Part shown: positions 31,226 through 40,945 of the stretch, piece after piece
How the letters are laid out: every line of letters starts with the position of its first letter
Numbering within the stretch: the stretch's first letter is position 1
The notes under the pieces: generated by a model
What the model was told of the DNA's origin: nothing
The model's database searches: none
The model's input: the letters and a program-made list of their open reading frames with translations, nothing else
Made by a program: the position numbers and the translations under genes
DNA from: Luteibacter pinisoli
GTDB lineage: Bacteria > Pseudomonadota > Gammaproteobacteria > Xanthomonadales > Rhodanobacteraceae
DNA length: 64,000 bases
Assembly (NCBI RefSeq): GCF_006385595.1
Contig: NZ_CP041046.1
Location: forward strand, 558,001-622,000
Direction of reading: 5' to 3'

Positions 31226-33949
31226 TCAATGCTTCGTTCCCTGGGTACCACCCGCCGTGAACTGCGCCGCCGGAGCGTTCCAGCCCTCGACATGCACCAC
31301 GGTGCCGGCGCCACCGCGTGCCGGATAGCGTGCGGTCAGCACGATGGATTCACCGGGCCAGAGCGTGACGTCATTGTCAGACCACCGCACAGGCAGCGCA
31401 AGCTCACCCTTTGCCCCTCGGTGGATCGAGAGGTGTTCCTGCACGGCGGCGGCAGGGGAGGACGAGGGCACCGAGAGCGTGACCGTCGTGACTTCGTCGT
31501 CGCCATCGCGCGCGGTGGCGACGTGGACCTCGCGGGTCGCCTTCGGCAGGGAAGCCAGTGCCGTGAAGTCGCCGTACTGCGTCAGCGGCGTGAGATACCA
31601 GTTCGACTTGGCCCAATCGAGCTTGTCCGGGCCCGTGGAGAGCCAGTACACGTTGCGGCTGGCCGTCTTCCCGTCGGCCGTCGCGAGTTCCAGCTCGATG
31701 AAATACACCGTGGAAAGATTCGCGATCGCGGGCAGGTCGAGTACCGACTGCGTGTGGTTGCCGGCCAGGTCGATGCCCGGCACCTGCTTCTGGAAGCGCA
31801 CGCTGCCATCGAGGTTGCGGACCTTCACCGTGGCCTGGAGCGCGTGCTGGTCCTGCAGTGTGTGGTTCACCACCATGATGGCGTGCGAATCGTAGGCGTA
31901 CTGGATGTGCAGCGGCTCGTTTGCCTTCATCGCCCCGTAGTACGCGCCGGCCGGATTCAGGTAGTAGTCGTAGAGGTGCCAGTGCAGCGACGGCCACGCG
32001 TTGTTGAGCATCCAGTAGATGACGCCGGTGGACGGGTTCGTCGAGCTCATGTGGGCGTTGAAGGCTTCGAACTGGGCGCGCACGTTGTCGTAGTTGTCCA
32101 GCTGGGCCTTGGCCACGTAGTCGGCAAGCCCGGTGGGTGCGCCGTAGCGCCGGGCCAGCGCCGTATCGAACGGCGTGAGCACGGCGAAGGTCGACCAGTC
32201 CGCCGAGGCGTGGAACTGCCGCGCCTCGGGGTACTTCCACAGCGCTTCCTGCTCCTGCGGCGACAGCATGCGCTGGACATCCTCAAGGCGGGGGATCACC
32301 GCGCCCGCGCTGACTTCCGAGTCAAAACCGAACGCCCCGCCCAGCTTGTCCGCGTACCAGTACGACGGCGGGATCCAGTCGTAGGGGCCTGCCATCTTCA
32401 TGCCGGACGGGCCCGTCTCGGGCGTTCCTTCGGGGACGGCGGCTGAGATGATCGGAAGTGACCAGTCCTCGGCGCGCAGGGTGTCGGTGTACATCTTCGA
32501 CAGCGCCGGCGGCGGCGCATGGTCGCTGCCGATGAAGAAACCGATCACCGAGGGATGGTTGCGCAGCAGGCGTGCCTCGCTGGCCATCGATGCCTGCGCC
32601 ACGCGCATGTCCGCATCGTTCCACGGCTGGCCGCCGGTTTTGGCCGCGGCTTCCCACTTGTCGCAACACTCCCAGCCGGCCAGCACGAGGATGCCGTTGC
32701 GGTCGGCGAGGTCGTAGAAGCGGTCGTTCTCCAGCTTGCCTTCGCTGCGGATGGTATTGAGGCCCAGGTTCACCACGTAGCTGAACTCGGCCTCCATCCG
32801 CGCGGGGTCGTCACGCAGGAACATGTCCGGCGCCCAGCCGCCGCCACGAATGAGCAAGGGTTTGCCGTTGACGATGAACTGGCGATAGCCCTGCGGGGTC
32901 AGCTTCGACTCGACCCGGCGTACGCCAAACGAGGTGGCGGCACGGTCGGAGAGCGCGCCATCGACGGTGGCGGTCACGGCCATGTCGTAGAGCGGGTGGT
33001 CGCCCATGGCGATGGGCCACCACACCCTGGGGTTATCCAGCGTGGCGGCCCCGGCGGCGCCCGACGCGAACGACACCACCTTGGCCTCACCGGGGGCGAG
33101 ATGCACCGTCGCCTGCAGCGGCTTGCCGGCCACGGTGCCCGCGAGCGTCGCGTCGCGCGCCACCGTATCCAGGTTCGTCGCGGTGACCTTGACGGCCAGC
33201 GTCGCCTGCTTGAGATCGTCGGAAAGGGTGGTGAGCACGTGCGGTGCACTCAGCGCCACCGGCCCGGTCTGGATGATGTCGACGCCGCGCCAGGGGCCCA
33301 TGTTGTTGTCCGGCGGCGTGGGGTTCCAGTCGACCCAGCCGATGGACAGGCTCATCCGCGGATCGCCGGGATGGACCTTCAACGCCACGGCGTTGGCGCC
33401 GGCGTGGACCTGGCGGGTCACGTCGATGTCCCTCACCGGGTACGCACCGGCGATGTCGGCGTGGTCGGCCACCTGCTGGCCGTTCACCCAGACATCGGCA
33501 CTGGCGATGATGCCGTGCGTGCGCAGCAGCGTGTGCCGCGACGCCGGCGCCTTCGCCAGCGAGAAGCCGGCGCGATACCACCACGGCGTCACGAAGAGGT
33601 TGCCGCTGGCATCGGGGACCTGCACGGCACGCAGGTTGTCGCTATAGAACACATCGCCCTTGAACACACCTTTCTCGAGCACACCATTCTCAAGCAGGCC
33701 GGCCATGACGGTGGCGCGGCCAGTGGCGGGGAACCACTCCTTCGTGGCAAAGCCGGTCGCGGAGATCGCGGCACCGGGCTCCTGGGCCTTTGTACTGTCC
33801 TGGATCTGCCAGCGGGCGATGGGCGTCACCGTCGCGGCATCGGCCGCCACGCGCGTATCGGTGTAGGTGGTGGCGGCCATCGCCACCGGGCTGGTGGCGA
33901 GGCTCACCGCGATAGCCGCCACCAGGGCGGACCGGGTTGTGATGGGCAT
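31226..33949 (-). CDS. GH2 exo-beta-D-glucosaminidase (CsxA-like)
   Basis: This 907-residue secreted enzyme (signal peptide SALVAAIAVSLATSPVAMA) has the GH2 layout: galactose-binding-like domain, Ig-like domain, TIM barrel and C-terminal domains. Active-site segments match CsxA of Amycolatopsis rather than beta-mannosidases: LAGWECCDKWE, FFIGSDHAPPP (general acid D476, where most GH2 enzymes have Asn-Glu) and GFDSEVSAG (nucleophile E545). CsxA removes GlcN from the non-reducing end of chitosan. ATG 33949 was chosen over a TTG at 33988. Its stop is 10 bases before the LacI gene start. Confidence 0.88.
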   Translation of the reverse strand: MPITTRSALVAAIAVSLATSPVAMAATTYTDTRVAADAATVTPIARWQIQDSTKAQEPGAAISATGFATKEWFPATGRATVMAGLLENGVLEKGVFKGDVFYSDNLRAVQVPDASGNLFVTPWWYRAGFSLAKAPASRHTLLRTHGIIASADVWVNGQQVADHADIAGAYPVRDIDVTRQVHAGANAVALKVHPGDPRMSLSIGWVDWNPTPPDNNMGPWRGVDIIQTGPVALSAPHVLTTLSDDLKQATLAVKVTATNLDTVARDATLAGTVAGKPLQATVHLAPGEAKVVSFASGAAGAATLDNPRVWWPIAMGDHPLYDMAVTATVDGALSDRAATSFGVRRVESKLTPQGYRQFIVNGKPLLIRGGGWAPDMFLRDDPARMEAEFSYVVNLGLNTIRSEGKLENDRFYDLADRNGILVLAGWECCDKWEAAAKTGGQPWNDADMRVAQASMASEARLLRNHPSVIGFFIGSDHAPPPALSKMYTDTLRAEDWSLPIISAAVPEGTPETGPSGMKMAGPYDWIPPSYWYADKLGGAFGFDSEVSAGAVIPRLEDVQRMLSPQEQEALWKYPEARQFHASADWSTFAVLTPFDTALARRYGAPTGLADYVAKAQLDNYDNVRAQFEAFNAHMSSTNPSTGVIYWMLNNAWPSLHWHLYDYYLNPAGAYYGAMKANEPLHIQYAYDSHAIMVVNHTLQDQHALQATVKVRNLDGSVRFQKQVPGIDLAGNHTQSVLDLPAIANLSTVYFIELELATADGKTASRNVYWLSTGPDKLDWAKSNWYLTPLTQYGDFTALASLPKATREVHVATARDGDDEVTTVTLSVPSSSPAAAVQEHLSIHRGAKGELALPVRWSDNDVTLWPGESIVLTARYPARGGAGTVVHVEGWNAPAAQFTAGGTQGTKH

Positions 33950-33953
33950 GGCG

Positions 33954-35315
33954 TTACGATTCCCGGACAGCGGAAGGGTGTGATTCAAGGGGGGCGAAAG
34001 GCCACGCCGCGTTCACCCGCGCCCAGAGCATGAACACCACCAGGCCCGCGAGGATCCACGCGCCCGACAGCAGCAGCGACAAGGTGGACGCGGAGACGTA
34101 CACGTAGACCCAGCCGGCCAGCGCGATGATGCATGGCACCGGGTACAGCCATTGCCGGTACGGCCGGTTGAGGTCGGGCTCGCGCCGGCGCAGCACGATC
34201 AGCGCGACGACCTGGGCAAGCGACTGCACCAGGATGGTCGCCGTCAGCAGCATGTTGATGACTTCGGTCAGGTCGAAGAACGTACCGATGGCGGTGACGA
34301 CGCCCATGGTGAGCAGGGCGACATGCGGGAAGCCATCCTTCGCGTGCAGGCGGCCGAACGCCGAGAGGAACACCTTGTCCCGCGCCGCCTCGAACGGCAC
34401 GCGCGAGCCGCCGAGCAGGCCGGTGAACACGGACGCCAGCGCCGTGATGATGATGAGCGTGGTCATCACGGCGGCCGCCGTGTGGCCCCAGCTGCGCTCG
34501 ACCACCAGGGAGGCGATGGACTTGGAGCGGGCGATCTCCTGCCAGGGCGCCACGCCCAGGACGCTGATGTTGAGCAGCAGGTAGATCACCATCATCGCCA
34601 TGATCGAGATGATGATGGAGCGGGGCATGGTATGCCCCGGATCGCGCAGCTCGTCGCCGATGTACGCCGTGGTGTTGTAGCCCAGGTAGTCGTACACGCC
34701 GATGATGAGGCCCGCGCCCAGGCCAGCGAAGAAACGTGGCCCGAAGGCATCCGGCGGGAAATCGAACGCGAGGTGGGCGTCAAAGTGCGAGAAGCCTGCG
34801 GCGGCCACGCCGATGATCGAGATCAGCATGATTACCCACAGGGCCACCGTGATCAGGCGCACCGACTCGATGCGGCGGTAAAGCAGCCAGGTGACCAACC
34901 CCGTCGCCACGATGCCAACCAGGTGCGTCGTCCACCAGCCCATCGCCGGGAAGAAGAACTGCAGGTACTCCACCATGCCGATGATGCCGGTGGACATCAG
35001 CAGGGGAATGGCAAGCAGCATCGTCCAGATGAACAGGAACGGCATCAGCTTGCCGGTACGCTTCTGGAACGCTTCGCGCAGGTACACGTACGTACCGCCG
35101 GAACCCGGCATCGCCGCACCGAGCTCGGCCCAGACCAGCCCATCGGCCATCGCCAGCAGGGCGCCCACGATCCACCCGACGATGGCCTGCGGGCCACCCA
35201 TCGCCGCCACCATCAACGGGATGGTGATGAACGGCCCGATGCCGCACATCTGGGTCATGTTGATGGCGGTGCCGGAGAACACCCCGATGGATCGATGGAA
35301 GTTACGTTCGCGCAT
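33954..35315 (-). CDS. APC superfamily permease in the sugar locus
   Basis: The 453-residue protein has 12 predicted transmembrane segments and the amino acid-polyamine-organocation fold; the first helix reads SGTAINMTQMCGIGPFITIP and there is a LGYNTTAYIGDELRDP loop. The family mostly carries amino acids and amines. Here it is wedged between a TonB receptor and an exo-glucosaminidase, 8 bases after the receptor stop, so glucosamine or GlcNAc is the likely substrate by context. That is inference; no sugar-specific motif is known to me. Confidence 0.82.
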   Translation of the reverse strand: MRERNFHRSIGVFSGTAINMTQMCGIGPFITIPLMVAAMGGPQAIVGWIVGALLAMADGLVWAELGAAMPGSGGTYVYLREAFQKRTGKLMPFLFIWTMLLAIPLLMSTGIIGMVEYLQFFFPAMGWWTTHLVGIVATGLVTWLLYRRIESVRLITVALWVIMLISIIGVAAAGFSHFDAHLAFDFPPDAFGPRFFAGLGAGLIIGVYDYLGYNTTAYIGDELRDPGHTMPRSIIISIMAMMVIYLLLNISVLGVAPWQEIARSKSIASLVVERSWGHTAAAVMTTLIIITALASVFTGLLGGSRVPFEAARDKVFLSAFGRLHAKDGFPHVALLTMGVVTAIGTFFDLTEVINMLLTATILVQSLAQVVALIVLRRREPDLNRPYRQWLYPVPCIIALAGWVYVYVSASTLSLLLSGAWILAGLVVFMLWARVNAAWPFAPLESHPSAVRES

Positions 35316-35323
35316 GGGTTCCC

Positions 35324-38300
35324 CTACCACTGGCCACGAATACCGAACATAAACATGCGCTCGGAGAAGGTCGAGTGCCCGGGCTGGTTCGGAAACACCA
35401 GGTAGTACTTCTGGTACTCGTTGGTCAGGTTGGTGCCGTTGAGGAACACTTCCAGCTGCTTGGCGAACTTGTAAGAGATGGAGGCATCGATGTACTTCTG
35501 CGGCGCCTCGTACATTTCCAGGCCGGTGATGCCGCCGACGCTGTCCATCACCGCGCGACGCGAACGGTAGTTGTACGCCACGCGGGCCTGGAAGCGGTCA
35601 TCCTGGTACCAGAGGATGAAGTTGCCGGACTTCGTGGAGTTGTCCTGGAACGGGATTTTCTTGCCCGCCAGGTCCTTCTCACCGGAATTACTCGGTGCGT
35701 AGGTGGCATTCACCTCCATGCCGGTCTTCGACAGGATGCCCGGCAGGAAGGTGAAGCCCTGGCGGTAGTCGAATTCCGCACCCTTGATGCTGTTGCCCGT
35801 GCCCTGCACCGGCTGGGTGATCACGATGCAATGGTCGCGGACCACGCCGTCTTCGTCGGGCAGGGTGCAGTTGGTGACGCTGCCGTTCTTGATGAAGCTA
35901 TCCACGTTGATGCGGAACAGCGCGAGGCTGACCATGCTCGACGGGTTGATGTACCACTCGGCCGACGCGCCGAAGTTGGTCGAGCGCCACGGATCCAGGT
36001 TCGGGTTACCCGACGACGTGCCGTTGGAGACACGGAAGATCGGGCCATCGGGCGTCTCGGAGAGCGAGTAGTTCAGCTGCAGGCCCCCCGCCCAGGTACT
36101 CAGGTCCAGCGGCATCATGTTCTTCGAATACGCGAGGCGCACCTTCACGGTGTCGGTCACGTCCAGGGCGAAGTTCGCCGATGGCAGGATGTCCTGGTAG
36201 CGCCGCTTGGTGACCTCGGTGCCCACGTCCTCCGGCTCGTCACCGTAGGCACCCGGGTCGCCGCTGAGGTGCTGGGTGACGTCGAGGTGGCTGCGGATCA
36301 GGCGTACGCCGACGTTGCCGCTGTAAGGCATGTCGCCGATCGTGCCGTTGAAGTCACCCTGCAGGTAACCCGTTAGTTCCTTCAACCGCACGCCCCACGT
36401 GGTACCGGGTTCGCCCACGGAGACCGTATCGGGGTACAGCGACTTCCAGTAGTCCTCCGGGTTCTTCATCGCATTGGGGTCGATCGCCCAGAAGTTGATG
36501 CCGGAACCGAGCAGGTTGTTATAGGCCTTGAAGTTATCCGCCAGCGGCGCTGCGGTGTTCGGCATCGAGATGGCCGACAGGGGGCCCGCGCGGAAGTAGC
36601 CCTGCTCATTGCCGGCCGTACAGGAGCCGCTGTTCAGCACCACGTCGGCGCCCACATAGCGCACCAGGCAGCCACCCGGATCGGAGGCGCCCATGCCCGC
36701 GTAGACCGGGGTTTCAAACGTGTAGCCCTTGTTGTCCGCCGTGCGGATGCTGTTGCGGACGCCGAACTTCAGCTTGAACCCGTCGTTGAAATCGAACTTG
36801 CCATCGAAGCGCAGGGCGTTGAGGGCGACCTTACGGTCGTAGTTGCCGGAGGATTCCAGCGTCTTGAATGTCCAGGCGTTGGGATCCGCAAAGGCGGCCG
36901 CCAGCTCGGCCGGCGTGCCGATCTTCAGGTAGCGGCCACGGAAGTCGGCCGTGATGGGAATCGTGTTCTGCGGGATGCCCGTGGGGTTGAAGACGCGGTT
37001 ACCGCCCAGCTCCGCCGGGTAGACGAAGGTGCCGGGTGGCACCGCGTCATCGGGTACGCCATCGGCCAGCACGTTGGGCCACAGCGCGCCGTCCGAGTCG
37101 GAAATATTGACGTCGGTTTCCTGCAGCGACTGCGATGCCGTGTCGTGGATGCCGCGCACCGACGCGGTAAACGGGCCGCCGTCGTCGTAGTCCAGCTGCA
37201 GGTTGAGGTTTTTGGCCTGGGAGAACTTGCGGATCATCTGCGAGTACGATTCCACGTCGCCCGGCCACTTCTGATACACCTGCGTGGTGTAGATGTTCGA
37301 GCCTTCCCAGCCCGGTTCGGGCGTGCCGTAGGAGCCCAGTGCCGGCTTGCCCGTGTCCTGCGACTGCAGCGGCACGTAGGTGGCGCCCTGCCAGTTGGTC
37401 GAGTTGAACTGGACGCCGACGTTCCGGTCGAACTCGTGCTGCTGCGAATAGAAGTAATCGCTGGTCAGGCTGAAGCCGTTGCCGATGTCGAACTGGAACG
37501 AGGCATTGCCCGACTTGCGCTTGCGCTCGGTGATGATCTGGTTGATGCCGAAGTTCTGGCTGCCCATGAACACGCCATTCGACTTGCCGTCGCCGTTCAC
37601 GTCCACGCTGCCGTCCGCGTTCTGGACGATCTGCGAGGGGATCGGTGCGCCATTCCATGGCGTCAGGAAGCCGTTGTACCCGCCGGCGCTGGCGGCGTTC
37701 TCGCCGTTGAGCACCACGCCGTACTGGTCCAGGCCCTCGGTGGAGTTCATGCGCCGGGTATCGGAATAGTCACCGGAAAGCAGGAAGCCCCAGCGTCCGT
37801 TGTCGTTGTACGAGAACAGGCCGTTGGCCTCGGGGCCGGTGTGCTTGGTCGTCGAGCCGCGCTCGCCATTGGCCGAATAGCTGTACGTGAAGCCGGAGGG
37901 AAGGTCCCAGGGCCGGTAGGTATGCAGGTCGATCGCGCCGCTGATGCCCGCGTCCGTTTCGTCGGCGGTGGCCGATTTGACGACGTCCGCGCCGTGGAAC
38001 AGCGTGGACGGCAGCATGCTGAAGTCCGGCTGCTGCGAGTCGATCTGGTCGGCGGTGATAAACACTTCGCCGTTCAACATGGTGCCCACCTGGGGCAAAC
38101 CACGCACGTCCACCGAGGTACCCACGCCCGCGTCGCGGTTGATCTGCACGCCGGTGATGCGCTGGAGCGAGTCGGTGATCGTCGTGTCGGGCAGGGCGCC
38201 GATGTTCTCGGCCGTGATGCTGTCCTGGATCTTGTCGGCGTCGCGCTTCACGTCGATGGCTTTCATCTGCGAAGCGCGTACACCGGTCACCGTGACGCCG

Positions 38301-38527
38301 GAGAGGTCGACGGCGTTCTTCTTCGTGGTTCCGTCGGTGGTCTGGCCATCGTCCTTCTGCGCCGGTGCCGCGGGCGGCGTGGCTTGCGTGGTCGTGGCCT
38401 GGGCGGCCGGTTGGCCGTCCTGCTGCACGTCAAAGAAGGTCGACGCGCCGACCGGTGCCGAAACGACAGCCAGCAGGGTCACCGTGATGGCGAACGACAA
38501 GGGATGCTTGCGAAGTGCTGTGGACAT
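35324..38527 (-). CDS. TonB-dependent receptor for chito-oligosaccharides
   Basis: This 1067-residue receptor has a signal peptide (SFAITVTLLAVVSAPVGAS), a low-complexity Gln/Thr linker, a TonB-box-like LSGVTVTGVRAS, a plug (IQDSITAENIGALPDTTITD) and a large barrel ending in FGIRGQW. Large receptors of this type with IGALPD motifs import carbohydrates in Xanthomonadales and Caulobacter. Position between GH20 and the permease indicates chitin- or chitosan-derived oligosaccharides as the substrate. ATG 38527 follows GAGG and gives the signal peptide. Confidence 0.88.
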   Translation of the reverse strand: MSTALRKHPLSFAITVTLLAVVSAPVGASTFFDVQQDGQPAAQATTTQATPPAAPAQKDDGQTTDGTTKKNAVDLSGVTVTGVRASQMKAIDVKRDADKIQDSITAENIGALPDTTITDSLQRITGVQINRDAGVGTSVDVRGLPQVGTMLNGEVFITADQIDSQQPDFSMLPSTLFHGADVVKSATADETDAGISGAIDLHTYRPWDLPSGFTYSYSANGERGSTTKHTGPEANGLFSYNDNGRWGFLLSGDYSDTRRMNSTEGLDQYGVVLNGENAASAGGYNGFLTPWNGAPIPSQIVQNADGSVDVNGDGKSNGVFMGSQNFGINQIITERKRKSGNASFQFDIGNGFSLTSDYFYSQQHEFDRNVGVQFNSTNWQGATYVPLQSQDTGKPALGSYGTPEPGWEGSNIYTTQVYQKWPGDVESYSQMIRKFSQAKNLNLQLDYDDGGPFTASVRGIHDTASQSLQETDVNISDSDGALWPNVLADGVPDDAVPPGTFVYPAELGGNRVFNPTGIPQNTIPITADFRGRYLKIGTPAELAAAFADPNAWTFKTLESSGNYDRKVALNALRFDGKFDFNDGFKLKFGVRNSIRTADNKGYTFETPVYAGMGASDPGGCLVRYVGADVVLNSGSCTAGNEQGYFRAGPLSAISMPNTAAPLADNFKAYNNLLGSGINFWAIDPNAMKNPEDYWKSLYPDTVSVGEPGTTWGVRLKELTGYLQGDFNGTIGDMPYSGNVGVRLIRSHLDVTQHLSGDPGAYGDEPEDVGTEVTKRRYQDILPSANFALDVTDTVKVRLAYSKNMMPLDLSTWAGGLQLNYSLSETPDGPIFRVSNGTSSGNPNLDPWRSTNFGASAEWYINPSSMVSLALFRINVDSFIKNGSVTNCTLPDEDGVVRDHCIVITQPVQGTGNSIKGAEFDYRQGFTFLPGILSKTGMEVNATYAPSNSGEKDLAGKKIPFQDNSTKSGNFILWYQDDRFQARVAYNYRSRRAVMDSVGGITGLEMYEAPQKYIDASISYKFAKQLEVFLNGTNLTNEYQKYYLVFPNQPGHSTFSERMFMFGIRGQW

Positions 38528-38593
38528 GAGCCGTGACCTCGTGACTGTTGCCTGTCGGAACCCGGGAGCCATTCGCGCGCCCTGCGCGGCGCC

Positions 38594-40945
38594 CTACTTT
38601 TGAAAAGCGATCTGCCCCAGCGCCCACTGCCCCTCGCGTGGGTCGCCCGTGACAAAGACGCAGAGTGCGTGTGCATTCGCGGGCACCGGCGCGGCGAGGC
38701 TGGCCTCGCGACGGACTTGCCCGCCTGACGGCGTGGCAGGGCCCAGCGGAACCGTGGCAAGCCGCGGTCCCTTGCAATCATTCGCGTGAATCTCGAGGGC
38801 TTCGGCCTCGCCGTGGCGATCGCGCACGATCGCACCGCGTGACTCGTCGCCGTAGCGCCAGGGCAGCCGTTCCGCCGTCACGGTGACGTGCGTGGCGCCC
38901 TGGGCGTTCGCGTTCGGCCACTTCCAGCAGGCGTTCCCGATCTCAACCGCATACACGGGGCTGGCACCCTGCGCCGGCTTCGCACCCTGCAGCCGCGAGG
39001 GTGGCTCACCCGAACAGCTTTGCAGCGCGGCGCTATCGCGGCTGAGCAGCGTGGCGTCGTCAAGCACCTGCGATCGCACGGCGGCCAGCAGGGTGCCGTC
39101 GGCGGCGAAGGTGGCAACCCGCACGGTCATCCCGGCCGGTTGCGTGAAGGGCTGGGTGTACAGCGTGGACTGGGCGCCGGGTACGCTGCCGTCGGTGGTG
39201 TAGCGCATCCCACCGCTTTGAACCTGGTTGGCCAGCGCGACACGGAAGGTGCCGCTTGCCGCCCGCGATACGTCGAACGACGGCGCGAAGGCGGTATCCG
39301 CCGGGGCGATGCCCACGGCGCGATAGCGCGCCAGCTCGGCAGGGAGGCGTGCCAGGAACCCGTTCCAGTTGTGCGTCGCCGGCGCCGACCAGCCCAGCTC
39401 GGCCAGGGCGGCCGTGCGCGGGAAGGTGGCGTGCTGGTGGTTGGCGAAGGTCAGCAGTTGTTCGGCCCACAGGCCAGCCTGCACGCCGATGATGTGCTTC
39501 GCTTCGGCCGCGGTCGCCCCCGGGGGGATGACCTTCGTGTCATAGGCGTCGCGCAGCGTCACGGCGGGCGGCGGGCCCGCCCATTCGTCTGCATGCGTGG
39601 ACTGCAGGTGGTCGAAGTACAAGGTTTCCTGCGGCGTCATGACCACGTCATGGCCCTGGCGCAGGGCGGCAAGGGCGACGCGTTCGTTGTGGTCGCCGTG
39701 CCATGACATCACTACCTGCGCGCGGGGCAGCGTCACACCAGCCGCCACTTCGTCATCCCAGCCAACGGGCGTGCGCTTGTGGTCGACCAGATAGGTGGCG
39801 ACCTGCTGCATGAACCAGGCCTGCAGCTCGTCCATGTTGGCGAGCTTCAGCGCCTTCATCTGCGCGTTGACCTCGGGCGAGGCGTTCCACTGCTGCTTGT
39901 CTGCTTCGTCGCCGCCGATGGAAACGTAGTGCGACGGGAACAGGTGCATCACCTCGTCCATCACGTCGGTGACGAAGTGGAGGCTCCTGGCGTTCGGGTT
40001 GAGCAGCCAGGGGCTCACGCCCCAATCCGTCCAAACCGGTGGGCGCTTGCCCGTCACGCCCAGCCATGGGTAGGCGGCGATGGCGGCCTGCGAGTGCCCG
40101 GGAAGGTCGATCTCCGGGACGATGTCCACGTTGCGTTCGGCCGCGTAGCGGACGATGTCGGCAATTTCCGCAGTCGTATAGACCTTGCAGTAAGGCTTGT
40201 CACGCCCGCCCGAGACCTCGCTGTCGTTGCCGACGGCCTCGCGGCAGGCGCCTGTGGTGGTCAGGTCCGGGTATTTCGGGATCGGCAGCCGCCAGCCCTG
40301 GTCGTCGGTGATGTGCCAGACCAGGACGTTGAGCTTGTCGAGCGACATCCAGTCGATGACTTGCTTGATTTCGTCGGCGCTCTGGTAATGCCGGCTCGAG
40401 TCCAGCAGCAGGGCGCGCCATGCGAATCGCGGATGGTCTTCGATGGTGCCGTAAGGCACGTGGGCCACGGCGCCGCGCGTCCAGCCGGCCGGTGTGAGCA
40501 GTTGCCACACCGTCACGCTGCCGTTGAAGGCGCCACTGACGGTACGCGCGGTGACGACGATGCCACCCTGGTTGATCGTGATGGCGTAGCCTTCGTCGCC
40601 CTCAGCCGCGTCGGGGCGGATATCAAAGATGATCGCCGCCTCGCCGGTGCCGCTGGCGGCCATGTGCAATGGGAGCCCGCGCACACGGTCGACGCGTTGC
40701 ATGAAGTTGTCGACGACGGCCTTCAGCGCCGGAGACGGCGTGCCGCGTAGGGCCACGGTGGCGCCCGTTGCGATGTCGAGCACACCGACGCCCGTGGGCT
40801 TTGCCACGACCGGTGCAGGCAACAACGACCATGCCGCCGGTGCCGCGTCCGCCGCGACCGCGCCGACCGCCCCGGAGCCCACGGCAGCGGCGATGGCTGC
40901 CACGAGCAGCGTGCGGGCCAGCCTGCGGGGCGTGCGCGGCGTCAT
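38594..40945 (-). CDS. GH20 beta-N-acetylhexosaminidase
   Basis: The 783-residue secreted enzyme has a signal sequence (TLLVAAIAAAVGSGAVGAVA), a GH20b domain, a GH20 TIM barrel with HITDDQGWRLPIPKYP, EIDLPGHSQAAI and the catalytic SIGGDEADK (D346, E347), and C-terminal CHB-HEX-like domains. It removes terminal GlcNAc from chito-oligosaccharides by substrate-assisted catalysis. The start overlaps the glk stop (ATGA). The upstream open frame to 41329 is a shadow of glk. The TonB receptor follows after 66 bases. Confidence 0.9.
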   Translation of the reverse strand: MTPRTPRRLARTLLVAAIAAAVGSGAVGAVAADAAPAAWSLLPAPVVAKPTGVGVLDIATGATVALRGTPSPALKAVVDNFMQRVDRVRGLPLHMAASGTGEAAIIFDIRPDAAEGDEGYAITINQGGIVVTARTVSGAFNGSVTVWQLLTPAGWTRGAVAHVPYGTIEDHPRFAWRALLLDSSRHYQSADEIKQVIDWMSLDKLNVLVWHITDDQGWRLPIPKYPDLTTTGACREAVGNDSEVSGGRDKPYCKVYTTAEIADIVRYAAERNVDIVPEIDLPGHSQAAIAAYPWLGVTGKRPPVWTDWGVSPWLLNPNARSLHFVTDVMDEVMHLFPSHYVSIGGDEADKQQWNASPEVNAQMKALKLANMDELQAWFMQQVATYLVDHKRTPVGWDDEVAAGVTLPRAQVVMSWHGDHNERVALAALRQGHDVVMTPQETLYFDHLQSTHADEWAGPPPAVTLRDAYDTKVIPPGATAAEAKHIIGVQAGLWAEQLLTFANHQHATFPRTAALAELGWSAPATHNWNGFLARLPAELARYRAVGIAPADTAFAPSFDVSRAASGTFRVALANQVQSGGMRYTTDGSVPGAQSTLYTQPFTQPAGMTVRVATFAADGTLLAAVRSQVLDDATLLSRDSAALQSCSGEPPSRLQGAKPAQGASPVYAVEIGNACWKWPNANAQGATHVTVTAERLPWRYGDESRGAIVRDRHGEAEALEIHANDCKGPRLATVPLGPATPSGGQVRREASLAAPVPANAHALCVFVTGDPREGQWALGQIAFQK

